A stretch of 64,000 bases of DNA from Chryseobacterium jejuense (GCF_017877355.1 NZ_JAGIPR010000001.1:310001-374000), one strand, 5' to 3'. Counted from the first letter of the stretch, positions 47,232 to 57,974 are shown. Translations and numbers: made by a program. Notes: generated by a model from the letters alone, not told the origin.

Positions 47232-48902
47232 TTAAGCTTTATTCAGTTTACTGTTTTTGTATCCGTATCCGAAATAGATCACTAAACCTATAATAAACCA
47301 CATCCCAAACCAGAACCAGTTCTCATGGCTCATTCCGGTAAGGAGGTATAAACAAGAGCTTAATCCTATTAATGGAATAAGAGAAAGGTTCTTGATAAAA
47401 GTAACCGCACATAAGATTAGGTTGATCAAAATAAAGAAGAAAATAGAGGCTCTGAACTCACCATCTTTAGGATCACTCCAATTCATTAACGTTTGGAAAA
47501 ACTCAGGTTGCCAGTAGTAGAAAGTAATCAGTCCACCAATGAAAATAACCGGGAAAATAATTTTACCGTTGATATAAGGAAGGTGGAATCTGCCTTTTAT
47601 TTTTTCTTTAGCCGGAAGTGTTAAAACTCCGGCACAAACCAAAACAAACGCGAAGATGGTTCCAATACTTGTGAAATCAAGGATGAATGTTTTATCCGTA
47701 AATAAGATAGGAATTCCTACTACAATCCCTGTAACGATGGTTGCAAAAGATGGAGTCTTGTATTTTGGATGAATTTTAAGGAACTTCTGAGGCATTAATC
47801 CATCACGGCTCATGGCATACCAGATTCTTGGCTGTCCCATCTGGAAAACCAACAATACAGTAGTGATGGCAACAATCGCAACGAAAGAAACTACCAGTTC
47901 CATCCATGCTACATTAGCATTTGTTTTTTCAAAGATGAATGAAAGCGGGTCTCCCACACCATCAAATTTTCTGTAATCTACCATCCCTGTTAATACCAGG
48001 GTAAGGGCGATATAGATCACAGTACATAATACCAGAGAGATAATCATCCCTTTTGGCAAGGTCTTTTGAGGATCCTTTGTTTCTTCAGAAAGAACACTTA
48101 AGGCATCAAAACCAATATAGGCAAAGAAAACCCCTGAAACGGCACTCATAACCCCTGTAAACCCATTCGGCATAAAGGATGGAGTTCCTGTTGTAGGGCT
48201 TATTGGTGTCCAATTATCAGTATTGATATAAGCGAAACCAACTAAGATAACCAATAGAATTACTCCTAACTTTAAGAGAACTAATGAGTTATTGAAATTT
48301 TTACTTTCCTTTACTCCTACATAACAAAGCCATGTAATTAACCCATTGATGACCAAAGCAGGTACATCTACAATAAACTTAAGACTTCCAATCAGTGGAG
48401 CGGTATTCCATGCATTGATTAATTCTTTATTTTCTGAACCCATCTTGATGGCTTTGCTGGCTTCCGTATAACTGCAGGTCAGGTAATCAGGAATATGCAT
48501 TCCAAGACGTCCTAAAAAGCTGGTGAAATAATCAGACCATGAAAAAGCTACGTAAATATTTCCAAAAGAATATTCCATAATCAATGCCCAGCCGATGATC
48601 CAGGCAATTAATTCCCCGAAACTGGCATAAGCATACGTATAGGCAGATCCTGCCGTAGGAATTCTGCTGGCAAATTCAGCATAACATAAAGCTGTGAAAC
48701 CACAGGCAAAGCCGCAAATCAAATAGAGAAGGATCACACCCGGGCCACCTCTGAAAACGGCTTCTCCCAAACTGCTGAAACTCCCAGCTCCTATAATGGC
48801 CGCAATACCAAAAAATACGATGTCCCATACACCTAAAACTCTTAAAAGTCCTGTTGAAGTATCTGTATCCGAATAGACTTTCCTTCTAAAAAGTTGACTC
48901 AT
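47232..48902 (-). CDS. APC-family amino acid permease
   Basis: A 556-residue transporter with about 12-14 transmembrane helices. GIAAIIGAGSFSSLGEAVF is the unwound helix 1 motif (GAG at the substrate site), and FFAYIGFDALSVLSEETKDP is the conserved helix 6 with the following acidic loop. It resembles YfnA-like and cationic-amino-acid transporters. Substrate not determined. Single gene with its own terminator. Confidence 0.93.
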   Translation of the reverse strand: MSQLFRRKVYSDTDTSTGLLRVLGVWDIVFFGIAAIIGAGSFSSLGEAVFRGGPGVILLYLICGFACGFTALCYAEFASRIPTAGSAYTYAYASFGELIAWIIGWALIMEYSFGNIYVAFSWSDYFTSFLGRLGMHIPDYLTCSYTEASKAIKMGSENKELINAWNTAPLIGSLKFIVDVPALVINGLITWLCYVGVKESKNFNNSLVLLKLGVILLVILVGFAYINTDNWTPISPTTGTPSFMPNGFTGVMSAVSGVFFAYIGFDALSVLSEETKDPQKTLPKGMIISLVLCTVIYIALTLVLTGMVDYRKFDGVGDPLSFIFEKTNANVAWMELVVSFVAIVAITTVLLVFQMGQPRIWYAMSRDGLMPQKFLKIHPKYKTPSFATIVTGIVVGIPILFTDKTFILDFTSIGTIFAFVLVCAGVLTLPAKEKIKGRFHLPYINGKIIFPVIFIGGLITFYYWQPEFFQTLMNWSDPKDGEFRASIFFFILINLILCAVTFIKNLSLIPLIGLSSCLYLLTGMSHENWFWFGMWFIIGLVIYFGYGYKNSKLNKA

Positions 48903-49005
48903 TCAATAACTATATTTGATTTGAAAAAAACAAATGTAATGATTTTTTATTTTGATGTTAACAGTCGTTAAGAACAATTAGATAAAAATACTTAACGGAA
49001 AGCCT

Positions 49006-51246
49006 TTAGTCTTTATAAACAGGTATTTCCACATAGCTGTCGTTATACCATTTTATTTCCATCGGTTCCCCGGCATCCTTTATCGTTTCATCACTTACAT
49101 CTTTACCTGTCCCATAATTAATCTGCCAGTTCGGAGTTTTGTTAACGCCCACCAATAAGAGTAATTTGCTTCCCTTTTCTATCTTTTTACTCATAACGTA
49201 AGCGTTTTTTATGGGAATCTGTTCAATGGTATTGGGAGTGAGAAGCTGGCGTACTTCATTATCTTTAGAATAGCTGGCTCTTGCAAGATGAGAAGATAAA
49301 GAGATAAGTTTTCCATCCGGTCTTATTTGATAAAGATAAGTATTGGTGTCCACATCCTTTTTATTAATTGAAATATTGAATACTCCGGAAAAATTTCCAC
49401 TGATGATAAGATCTTTATCCAAAACTTCACTTTCAAAATAAATGGAATTGGTTGTTTTAATACTGTCTTTTTTGCTTACAGCATAATAGGTGTCTTTATC
49501 ACTTCTATTTTTGAGATCAACAGTAAGTGGTGTAAAACTTTGTTGGGTAGGTTTATTAAAAACAGAAGAATTGTTTTTACTGTTCTGAAGATAAAACTTA
49601 AGACTGGAACTGTGCATTTTATCCAGATTGGGAACATGTTTCCATGCATTGGTATTCATCACCTGAAAATTAACCTTGTCTTTTAAAATTTCCGGTTTCT
49701 TACCATTTTTAAGAATATAATCGAACCAGGAAAAAGCAAGATTATCAATACTGATTCTCGCAGCCGGATCTATAGGGTTTCCTTCCACATAAGTAAATCC
49801 AAAGTTTTGTGCTCCGCCATGATTATAAGGCCCCATTACCAGATAATGTTCTGCATTTTTATTGTATTTAAGGTGTTCTCTGTAATAATATAGTGCCCCA
49901 ATCTGGTCATCATCATAATATCCGGTAGTGGTGAGAATAGGAATATTGATTTTAGCAAACTCCTCTCTATAAGGAACTATTTTCTGCCAGTATTGGTCAT
50001 AACCCGGATGATCCAGCCATCTTTGGAATATTTTGCTGGGCTTACCACTGATAGTATCCAAAGCTCTGAATGATTTTCCGCTTTTATACCATGCCGTATT
50101 AATAGAGTCCCATTTTGTAGCATTACTGAAATCAGACTCATCGGTATATTTATTATTGGTAACATACCGGATCCATTGCAGCATATAGTTCATAAATACA
50201 TTATTCTGGGCAGGATAATCAATCCCGATCCCTACAGAGACTTGTGGTACAATGGTTTTTAAAGCCGGATGCAGGTTCTTCACAGCAGCCCATTGGCTGA
50301 ATCCTACATAGCTGCCTCCAATCATTCCCACTTTGCCATTGCTCCAGGGTTGTTTGCTTACCCAGTCTATCACTTCATAAAGATCCTGTGATTCATGCTC
50401 AAAAGGATTGTTCTCATCATTGCTGTTCCTTTTGCCTCTGGTATTAACTACTGTTCCCACATAATTGTAAACAGCTGCTCTTTTCCCGAAAAAAAGGTCA
50501 ATTTCTCCGGCATAAATATTACTGGTAAGAATAACAGGAAGCGGAGACTTATTTTCCTTTTTTCTGATGATGGTTATGGTAAGGGTATTTCCATTCTTGG
50601 TTTTAAGGTCTCTCGTTTCTGTAGTAAATTTTTCCTTATCCTTTAAAGTCAAAAGCTGCATAATTTGAGGATGGATGCTGGAATAAGTCTTATAGTTTAA
50701 ATAAGCTTTGCATAATGACAAAGCCGAAACGTAGTCTATACTGTCTTTTCCTTTTTGCTTATCCAGCAATTTTTTGAATAACTTCCTGAAATTATTGGCA
50801 TCACCATTCACGGCAAGCCCAACTCTGGGAAGCAAATGTTCATCCAGGCTTTCGTATTTTTTATTAAATGCTATATGAAGTGCTTTAGAAAATGAAGTTT
50901 TCGTTTCCGCTTCTGTTAATTTTGCCATACTATAGACTTCGTATCCCATAGATTTATATCCTGCCATATTATGGTCTGCAAACTGTTTACGATGTTCGGC
51001 CAGGGTCAGAATGGATTTTTTGTAGTCTTTAGCCACCATCTGCAGGCGGAAAAGAGCATCTGAAAAATCTACGTCGTTTTTAGGTTTGTGCTTCACGGTC
51101 TGAAGGTTAGCAATCACCTGGGTAGCCAATTGAGGCATCTGTTGTTCCAAAATAAGAGAATCTGCGACTGCTGTTTTCGGGAAATAAAATTTTTGAGCCT
51201 GCATCAGGTTGACAAAAATTAATGCTAAAAGTATCTTAAATTTCAT
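49006..51246 (-). CDS. Secreted CocE/NonD-family (S15) hydrolase
   Basis: A 746-residue protein with signal MKFKILLALIFVNLMQAQ. After a long helical N-terminal part (about 20-215) comes the S15 alpha/beta hydrolase core with nucleophile S312 in MIGGSYVGFSQ, an acid in TTGYYDDDQIGAL and His in GPYNHGGAQNFG. The C-terminal third is the jelly-roll of X-Pro dipeptidyl-peptidase and alpha-amino-acid ester hydrolases. The extra N-terminal helical region is longer than in plain CocE enzymes. It should cleave esters or peptides outside the inner membrane. Confidence 0.92.
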   Translation of the reverse strand: MKFKILLALIFVNLMQAQKFYFPKTAVADSLILEQQMPQLATQVIANLQTVKHKPKNDVDFSDALFRLQMVAKDYKKSILTLAEHRKQFADHNMAGYKSMGYEVYSMAKLTEAETKTSFSKALHIAFNKKYESLDEHLLPRVGLAVNGDANNFRKLFKKLLDKQKGKDSIDYVSALSLCKAYLNYKTYSSIHPQIMQLLTLKDKEKFTTETRDLKTKNGNTLTITIIRKKENKSPLPVILTSNIYAGEIDLFFGKRAAVYNYVGTVVNTRGKRNSNDENNPFEHESQDLYEVIDWVSKQPWSNGKVGMIGGSYVGFSQWAAVKNLHPALKTIVPQVSVGIGIDYPAQNNVFMNYMLQWIRYVTNNKYTDESDFSNATKWDSINTAWYKSGKSFRALDTISGKPSKIFQRWLDHPGYDQYWQKIVPYREEFAKINIPILTTTGYYDDDQIGALYYYREHLKYNKNAEHYLVMGPYNHGGAQNFGFTYVEGNPIDPAARISIDNLAFSWFDYILKNGKKPEILKDKVNFQVMNTNAWKHVPNLDKMHSSSLKFYLQNSKNNSSVFNKPTQQSFTPLTVDLKNRSDKDTYYAVSKKDSIKTTNSIYFESEVLDKDLIISGNFSGVFNISINKKDVDTNTYLYQIRPDGKLISLSSHLARASYSKDNEVRQLLTPNTIEQIPIKNAYVMSKKIEKGSKLLLLVGVNKTPNWQINYGTGKDVSDETIKDAGEPMEIKWYNDSYVEIPVYKD

Positions 51247-51503
51247 GTTACAGTGTATTTATGGTATGTTTTTAGCTGCTGTTGAGAAAGTATCAGATCA
51301 AAATGTATTTTGTTAACTGTTTACTAAAATTGTTTACATTTTTACCAGACTAAAGTAAGAATTTTTATCATGCAATAGTGAAATGGTTTTTACTGTTAAG
51401 AATTCACTGCTTTGCGGTATTAAGTCTGCTAAAACTTGCTTAAACAATAAGTTTTTAATATTTTCGTTAACTTATTTAGACTAATTTTCTTATATCAAGA
51501 AGA

Positions 51504-54467
51504 ATGAAATCAAAAAAAATACTTTTAGCGGCTGCGGTCATCTATTTCGGAATTTCCGATGCTCAACAGTCCCAATATTTTACCCAGAAAGAAAATTATA
51601 GATTCAATCTAGCTGAAAATCTTTATCAGACTAAAATATACAACGCCTCCCAATATGAATACGCAAGACAATATTTCTACAATCAGAATTTGTCCCGTTC
51701 AAAGAAGGAGGCGGCTCAGTTTTTTGATAATGTGATTGGCGTGATTCTTCAGAAAAATCATGCTGAAGAAGGATTGACAGCTTTCATGAAAGAGTATCCT
51801 AATTCTGCTTATTTTGCCCAGGCCAATCTTCCTTTAGCGGATTATTACTTGGCGAAAAAAGATTTTGACAAAGCATTGGAAACTTTGAAAAAAGTTAACC
51901 AATATCAACTTTCAAAAGAGGAGAATACCCAGTATATTATGAAATTGGGTTATGCTAAGTTTATGATGGGAGATTCTAAAGGAGCTACTGACGCTCTGGA
52001 AGAAGCCTATAAAACAGCAGATCAGTCTCAAAAAGGAAATATAGCTTATATGCTTGGTCACCTGTATTACAGTAACGGGCAAAATGACAAGGCTTTTCAG
52101 TATTTTGATTCGGTAAAGGATCAGGATAAATTCTCAAAGCTGGTACGTCCGTATTATGTACAGATGTATTACAATGATAAGAATTATGATAAGGCAATCT
52201 CTGAAGGGAATGCTTTATTAAACGAAAATATTTCAGAATCTTATAAAGCAGAAGTACATAAGATCATCGGAGAGAGTTATTTCATGAAAGGTGATTATAA
52301 TGCTGCTTATCCTCATTTAAAAGATTATCTGAATGTACAGCAGAACCCCTCTGAAAATGACCTTTATGAGATGGGATTTGTTGCTGCTCAGCTGAAAAAG
52401 TATGACGAAGCGGTTTCTTATTATAACCAGCTTGTGAACAGCAATTCGGCATTGGTGCAGAATGCCTATTATCAATTAGGAAATGCTTATTTAGCAGTTG
52501 ATAAAAAACAGGAAGCCCTTTCCGCATTCCGTTCTTCTTACCAGATGGATTATGATGCGAAAGTGAAAAAGCTGGCACACGAACAGTATGCGAAACTGGG
52601 ATACGATATCGGAAACCCGTTTGAAAACCCATCTGCTGTTCTTCAAAGTTATATCAACGAAAACCAGAATGCAGCGAATGCTTCAGAAATGAGATCACTA
52701 CTGGTGAAATCATACCTATACTCCGGAAACTATAAAGAAACATTGAATGCTATTGACCGATTACAGGGTTCAACACCTGAAATCAATAAAGTAGATCAGG
52801 AAGTTTCTTATTTACTGGGAACAGAAGAATTCAATAAAGGAAATTATGATGAAGCAGAGAAGTATTTCTTAAGAAGCTTAGGATTTAATATCAATAAAGA
52901 ATTTAACAGCAGAGCTTTATATTGGTTAGCTCAGGTATATTACCAGAAAGGGAATTATCCGTCTGCCATTGTTCGTTATGAAAAGCTTCTGAATGAAAGC
53001 TTCCCTGAAAAACAACAGTTGCCTTATGATTTAGGATATGCTTATTTTAAAGCTAAGAAATTCGATCAGGCTGCTACGTACTTCAAACAATATCTGGCCA
53101 ACCCTAAACCTGAATTTAAAAATGATGCAGAACTTCGTCTGGCAGATATTCACTATGCAAATAATGATCTGAATGAAGCGATTGCGATCTACGATAAAAA
53201 TGCAGACGCTACAGATTATACTGTATACCAAAAAGCGATGGCTTTAGGATTTAAAGGTGATACTCAGGCGAAGATTACCAATCTGAAAAACTTATTATCA
53301 AAATATCCGGATTCTGAGTATTATGATGATGCTCAATATGAAATAGGAACGGCTTATGCGGCTCAGGATGATTTTGCCAATTCCAATGATTATTTTGGAA
53401 AGGTTATTAAAACGTCTTCAGACAAAGATTTAATTGCGAATGCTTCTATTTACAGAGCACAGAATTATATTGATCAGAACCAGAATGATAAAGCCCTCTC
53501 TGAACTGAAATCGCTGGGAGAACAGTATAAAAATACAGCGTATGCTCAAAAGATCGTTCAGGCTGCAAAACCAATTTTCACAAAAAATGGTGATGTTTCA
53601 GGCTATGAAAGCTTTGCCAGAAATATAGGAGTGAATGTTGATGCTTCAGAAATTGATGAGATCAACTTATCCACCGGAAAACAGTATTTTGCGAAGAAAG
53701 ACTACAAAAATGCTATTTCTTATTATGAGAAATACCTAACGCAGAATCCAACGGGAGAAGGTCTTTATCAGGCTAAATATGAATTGGGAGAAAGTTATTA
53801 TCAAACCAACAATTCTACAAAAGCACTGCTTGTTTTACAGGAAGTAGCCGGAGTTCAGAATGATTATCAGGATGATGCTCAAACCCGTTTAGCGCAGATC
53901 TTCATTGCACAGGGAAATACGGCTGAGGCTAAGAAATATTTGGAAGGCATTAAAAATTCATCCAATATCAGCATTAAAAATTATGCGAATGTTGAATTGA
54001 TGAAGCTTTATGCAGATGAGAAGAACTTCTCTGAAGCAGAAAAATTAGCCAATGCAGTCATTGCTAATTCTAAAAACTCTGCAGCAGTTATTGAAACAGC
54101 GAAGGTTATCAAGGCTAGAAGTCTGATGAATTCAGGAAAAGATAAAGAGGCTCAAACGGCTTATACTTCTCTTGAAAAATCGTCTAATACTTCGGTAGCA
54201 GCAGAAGCATTGTATGCAAAAGCTTATTATCAGAATAAAGGAAAAGCATTCAAATCTTCCAACGAAACAATCTTTAAGCTTGCCAACAACTATGCCTCTG
54301 AAGAATATTGGGGAGCAAGAGCGCTGGTATTGATGGCCAAAAACTATATTGGTTTGAAAGATAACTATCAGGCAAGTTATACATGTGACCAGATTATCAC
54401 CAACTATAAGAGCTTCCCGGACATCGTAGCAGAAGCGAAAGAAGTTAAAAAGCAGATTAAAAAGTAA
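51504..54467 (+). CDS. Large exported TPR-repeat protein
   Basis: A 987-residue protein with a signal ending near FGISDAQ. Nearly all the rest is tetratricopeptide-like repeats (for example GYAKFMMGDSKGATDALEEA, YYLAKKDFDKALETLKKV, GKQYFAKKDYKNAISYYEKY), which form a long superhelix. It is followed 72 bases later by an outer-membrane barrel gene. This TPR-plus-barrel pair suggests that the superhelix works as a periplasmic partner of the barrel. The exact role is unknown. Confidence 0.9.
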   Translation: MKSKKILLAAAVIYFGISDAQQSQYFTQKENYRFNLAENLYQTKIYNASQYEYARQYFYNQNLSRSKKEAAQFFDNVIGVILQKNHAEEGLTAFMKEYPNSAYFAQANLPLADYYLAKKDFDKALETLKKVNQYQLSKEENTQYIMKLGYAKFMMGDSKGATDALEEAYKTADQSQKGNIAYMLGHLYYSNGQNDKAFQYFDSVKDQDKFSKLVRPYYVQMYYNDKNYDKAISEGNALLNENISESYKAEVHKIIGESYFMKGDYNAAYPHLKDYLNVQQNPSENDLYEMGFVAAQLKKYDEAVSYYNQLVNSNSALVQNAYYQLGNAYLAVDKKQEALSAFRSSYQMDYDAKVKKLAHEQYAKLGYDIGNPFENPSAVLQSYINENQNAANASEMRSLLVKSYLYSGNYKETLNAIDRLQGSTPEINKVDQEVSYLLGTEEFNKGNYDEAEKYFLRSLGFNINKEFNSRALYWLAQVYYQKGNYPSAIVRYEKLLNESFPEKQQLPYDLGYAYFKAKKFDQAATYFKQYLANPKPEFKNDAELRLADIHYANNDLNEAIAIYDKNADATDYTVYQKAMALGFKGDTQAKITNLKNLLSKYPDSEYYDDAQYEIGTAYAAQDDFANSNDYFGKVIKTSSDKDLIANASIYRAQNYIDQNQNDKALSELKSLGEQYKNTAYAQKIVQAAKPIFTKNGDVSGYESFARNIGVNVDASEIDEINLSTGKQYFAKKDYKNAISYYEKYLTQNPTGEGLYQAKYELGESYYQTNNSTKALLVLQEVAGVQNDYQDDAQTRLAQIFIAQGNTAEAKKYLEGIKNSSNISIKNYANVELMKLYADEKNFSEAEKLANAVIANSKNSAAVIETAKVIKARSLMNSGKDKEAQTAYTSLEKSSNTSVAAEALYAKAYYQNKGKAFKSSNETIFKLANNYASEEYWGARALVLMAKNYIGLKDNYQASYTCDQIITNYKSFPDIVAEAKEVKKQIKK

Positions 54468-54539
54468 AAATGTAGTATCCTATTCATGTAAAGAGCTATT
54501 CATACAATTTACGTGGATACATAAATACAAGAAGTAGTA

Positions 54540-56318
54540 ATGAACAGAAAAATTCAATTATTATCCATCATATTTTTAGGGGTTTCGCAGTTTGCGTTTT
54601 CCCAGATCAAGGAGGAGAAACTGGTTCTTAACAAAAAGAGAGAGCCGGAAGTGAAGAAGATCGAGAAAAAGAAGACTTCCGTGGAAACCATTAAAAATTA
54701 TCCGCCGGAAGAGAAATCCCAGAATCCTGTAAAATATACCATTACAGACGTTCCTGCGGTTTCTGACTTCAAAACTTCTACCATTCAGGGAGAGGATGTA
54801 GCTCCAAAATTTGACGGGACCGCTCAGAATAACTATGTCCAATTTGGAATGGGGAATTATGGGAAGATCCTGTTAGATGGGAATGTATCCAAAACCCTTC
54901 AAAATAAGTTCGAAGTAGGAGCAGATGTACATTTGTTGTCTACAAGTGGTCTTAAAAATGATTACGATTGGAAATCAAAACAAACATCCGCAACGATAGG
55001 AGCTTTCCTGAACTCTTATGGAGATAAAGGGAAATTCAATATCAATGCTGAATATGGATTGAATAACTATAACTATTATGGGATTTATGCTTTAGCACCG
55101 TCAGCAGATGTTGATCTGAAGCAAAAAGTCAATCAGTTCAAAGTAAATGGATACTATGATTTTTATTCTAATGAAATTTTGAATGACGTAAGAGTAAAAT
55201 CATCATTCCTGAAGGATCATTTTGATGCCCAGGAAAATCAGGTTTCAATTTTGGCGAATTTTTCTAAACACGCTGTTGAACTTGGAAAATCAGGAATCAA
55301 CCTGAATGCTGATTTAGGAGTAGGTTTAGAAGCTGTGAAAACAGATTTTGAAATGGTAGATAAGAATTCTTCCAACTTCTTTAATACGAATTTAACTCCA
55401 AAAGTAACGTTTAGAAAAGGGGAGTCTTATTTGATGTTAGGATCAGGGTTTTCTTTCCTGAATGCTAAAAACTCAAACAGACTGATGGATCAGGTGAAGA
55501 ACAATAAGACCTATTGGTTTCCACGGGCTGAGTTCCAGGTAGCCGCAGCCAAAGAATTTAAATTCTATGGTGGGGTAGACGGTGGTCTTAAGCTTAATAC
55601 TTACGCAGACCTTCTTCAGGAGAATCCTTACGCGCTTTCTGACCAGTATTTAAAGCCTACAGAAACAAAATATCACTTTTATGTAGGGTTAAGAGGAGAT
55701 ATTGATGAAACATTAAAATATGACTTCTCTGCCGGTTTCGGAAAAATGAAAGACATTATGTTCTTTAAAGCAAACAGCCTTTTTGATAATAATTACACCC
55801 TTAACCGTGCTGCCTATGACTATGCGAACACATTCTCTGCAATCTATGATGATGGAAATGTAAGCGATATCAAAGGAAGTATACAATATTTCCCATTGGA
55901 AAACTTAATGATCGACGGGGAAGTAAGGTTTACAAAGTATAATTTGAAGAACTACGACAATATCTACAATGTTCCATTAGTGAACGCAAGCATTGGTGCT
56001 AAATATACGATGCTCGACAAGAAATTATTGTTAGGTTTCAAAGGGATTTTCGCAAGTGACAGAACAACTAACTCCTTTTCAATTGAAGGAATAGCAGATG
56101 CTCAAGCTCCTAATGGGATGATTTACCGTTCTTTAGAAAATACGAACGATAAAGTTGGGGGTTATGCCGATTTAAATCTTTCAGCAGAGTACAAAATTCA
56201 CAAAAATTTCAGTATTTTCGCACTCGGAAATAACCTTCTAAGCTCAAAATACCAAACCTATAAGGCTTATAAAGTCTTAGGTCCACAGATTTTGGGTGGT
56301 GTGAAGATTACCTTCTAA
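54540..56318 (+). CDS. Outer-membrane beta-barrel protein, plug-less TonB-receptor type
   Basis: A 592-residue protein with signal MNRKIQLLSIIFLGVSQFAF and Gln after the cut. A Lys/Glu-rich segment follows (about 22-60), then TITDVPAVSDFKTSTIQGED, then a barrel up to the final aromatic GGVKITF. No TonB plug motif is present. The annotation 'TonB-dependent receptor' would fit only the barrel. It follows the TPR gene and is probably cotranscribed with it. Confidence 0.85.
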   Translation: MNRKIQLLSIIFLGVSQFAFSQIKEEKLVLNKKREPEVKKIEKKKTSVETIKNYPPEEKSQNPVKYTITDVPAVSDFKTSTIQGEDVAPKFDGTAQNNYVQFGMGNYGKILLDGNVSKTLQNKFEVGADVHLLSTSGLKNDYDWKSKQTSATIGAFLNSYGDKGKFNINAEYGLNNYNYYGIYALAPSADVDLKQKVNQFKVNGYYDFYSNEILNDVRVKSSFLKDHFDAQENQVSILANFSKHAVELGKSGINLNADLGVGLEAVKTDFEMVDKNSSNFFNTNLTPKVTFRKGESYLMLGSGFSFLNAKNSNRLMDQVKNNKTYWFPRAEFQVAAAKEFKFYGGVDGGLKLNTYADLLQENPYALSDQYLKPTETKYHFYVGLRGDIDETLKYDFSAGFGKMKDIMFFKANSLFDNNYTLNRAAYDYANTFSAIYDDGNVSDIKGSIQYFPLENLMIDGEVRFTKYNLKNYDNIYNVPLVNASIGAKYTMLDKKLLLGFKGIFASDRTTNSFSIEGIADAQAPNGMIYRSLENTNDKVGGYADLNLSAEYKIHKNFSIFALGNNLLSSKYQTYKAYKVLGPQILGGVKITF

Positions 56319-56392
56319 AATATAAGCAATGAGTAACTAATAATGAACTATATTTGTATACTTTATTATTAGTTACTTATTACTCATCAAAA

Positions 56393-56466
56393 GGCTTCGT
56401 AGTTCAACTGGATAGAATATCGGATTTCGGCTCCGAGGGTTGGGGGTTCGAACCCCTCCGAAGTCA
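56393..56466 (+). tRNA. tRNA-Arg (anticodon UCG)
   Basis: The acceptor stem GGCTTCG pairs with CGAAGTC (one G-U), the D arm is GTTCAACTGGATAGAAT, the anticodon stem TCGGA/TCCGA holds the loop TTTCGGC with anticodon TCG, and the T arm is GGGGGTTCGAACCCCT. The discriminator is A. CCA is not encoded. The intact 3' end is followed at once by a terminator and then by a decayed recombinase gene. Confidence 0.95.
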
Positions 56467-56470
56467 CTCG

Positions 56471-56511
56471 GACGGACGAGACATTTTTTAATGTTTTGTC
56501 CGTCTTTTTTT
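56471..56511 (+). terminator. Terminator of the tRNA-Arg gene
   Basis: GACGGAC pairs with GTCCGTC across a 20-base loop with further ACAT/ATGT pairing, and TTTTTTT follows. Confidence 0.9.
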
Positions 56512-56540
56512 GTTTGTAAACCATTGTGTAAGATATGAGA

Positions 56541-57425
56541 TCAGGCTGAGTTTAATTTGGGTGTTCGAAATACATTTTCTTCAAACTCAAGTTTTTCAGC
56601 TAAAATCGAACACAAAATGAACCGTTTAGTTTCTGTATCCCCTTTTGAATAGAGTCTTGACAGGTTTGGTACAGCTTCTAAAATCTTTTCGACTTTTTTT
56701 GTAATGTCCAGATTTTTCTTGTCATCTTCTGATTTTGTAATTCCACTTCTAAGTTGTCAAGTACTATACCGTAAGATCTTTTTTTTGCCATCAACACTTT
56801 TCTGAATATGTTTAAAATTAAACAATATGATCTCCTTAAATAATTGTCTTGCACCTAGGTTAAAACTCATATTTCTTAATTGTTTTTCAAAGACCCTATT
56901 AACTACTTTAGAATTGTATCAATAGCCACATTTTGAATTACAATGATAGTAATAGTAAACGTTTAATTTTCCCCTTGACCTGCTTTCTGAAATATGCTCA
57001 TCACATCGGGGACATTTTAAAAATCCTCTGAGTGGTAAATGCTCTGAAACCAAAATTTTTCCCTTTGGCTGTTCGTTTTTAGCTTTTCCATTGAGTATTT
57101 GTTGAACTTGTATAAAGAGAGATTCAGAAATTAATCTTTCATGTTTCCCTTCGACAATACATTCCTCCTCATCTTTATGAGCCTTTATAAAAATTTTCCA
57201 CGATAAATAGGATTACGGATAGACTTGTAAAATGAACTTCGACTGATTGGTGCTCCTCCCGTAGAATGCATTTTTTTTTGTATTTGATCTATTGCATATT
57301 TTTCTTTGCAAAGCTCATTGAATGGCAGCGCATATTTGAGGCTTCTGGTTCTTTTATTGCGATATATTTCCTTCCATCTTGAATCAATGTGTCGTAATTT
57401 AAGGATTTTTCAAAATCTAAACAAA
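56541..57425 (-). pseudogene. Decayed large serine recombinase, N-terminus missing
   Basis: Translating the minus strand in three frames recovers recombinase pieces in the correct order: DGRKYIAIKEPEASNM, then KEKYAIDQIQKKMHSTGGAP, then SRSSFYKSIRNPIYRGK (recombinase domain), then AHKDEEECIVEGKHERLIS, then the zinc ribbon LPLRGFLKCPRC and YYYYHCNSKCGY, then the C-terminal coiled part ending AEKLEFEENVFRTPKLNSA. At least two frameshifts and in-frame stops (one right after CGY, at 56919-56921) break it. The N-terminal resolvase catalytic domain is absent. The gene is dead and probably belonged to an element inserted near the tRNA. Confidence 0.88.
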
Positions 57426-57695
57426 TATTATTGTCTATTTTGTAATAAAACATTGATAATTTGGTGATTATGTTTTTAGATTTATTTATTCTATTTTGTG
57501 TGATTTTTTTTAATATTATTATTTTGTTAAATATTTTTTATTATTTTTTATTTTTTAATGTTTATTTAATTGTATTTTGGTATTATTTTGTTATTTTTGA
57601 CCGTGTTTATTTTTTATTGATTCTATCGAAATTTGATGATTTTTCAATATATGTGTCAAGAACTTATTAGATTCAATTAATAATGAGAAATAACT
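57426..57695. other. Very AT-rich spacer
   Basis: About 270 bases made mostly of T and A, with long T-rich stretches. The plus-strand open frame in it is an artefact of composition. It may be the old inner edge of the recombinase element, or promoter DNA for the genes to the right. Confidence 0.5.
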
Positions 57696-57911
57696 ATGAA
57701 AAAACTAATAATACCTGTGATTTTTTTAGTTGGATTATCCAATATGAATTCTCAATTAGGTATAATGACATTTGCTCTCTTGGCCAGTCTTCCTATAGAA
57801 CCAAAAAATATTTCATCTCCTACGGGAATGGACTTGATTCACCGGATAAAACTCTCTCCATTTGCTCAGCTGAAAGCATATAATGTAATGCTGTTATACG
57901 AGTTACTGTAA
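57696..57911 (+). pseudogene. Truncated copy of the secreted protein gene at 60807
   Basis: 71 residues with signal MKKLIIPVIFLVGLSNMNSQ. The rest matches the first part of the protein at 60.8 kb: IEPKNISSPTGMD against IEPTSISAPTGID, and PFAQLKAYNVMLL against PIAQSKGHTVFLF. The frame then stops and about 170 residues of C-terminal domain are gone. It keeps a start codon and could still be translated, but not into a whole protein. Confidence 0.8.
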
Positions 57912-57974
57912 AACCTACTCAGAAAGCAAGTACATTATAATATAGTTCAGAAGCTAACCAGTTGTAATAAATTA

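Noticed and set aside
57461..57670. Plus-strand open frame in AT-rich DNA
   Set aside because: It codes for an almost pure Phe/Ile/Leu/Tyr string, as expected from T-rich DNA, and has no signal or family motif.
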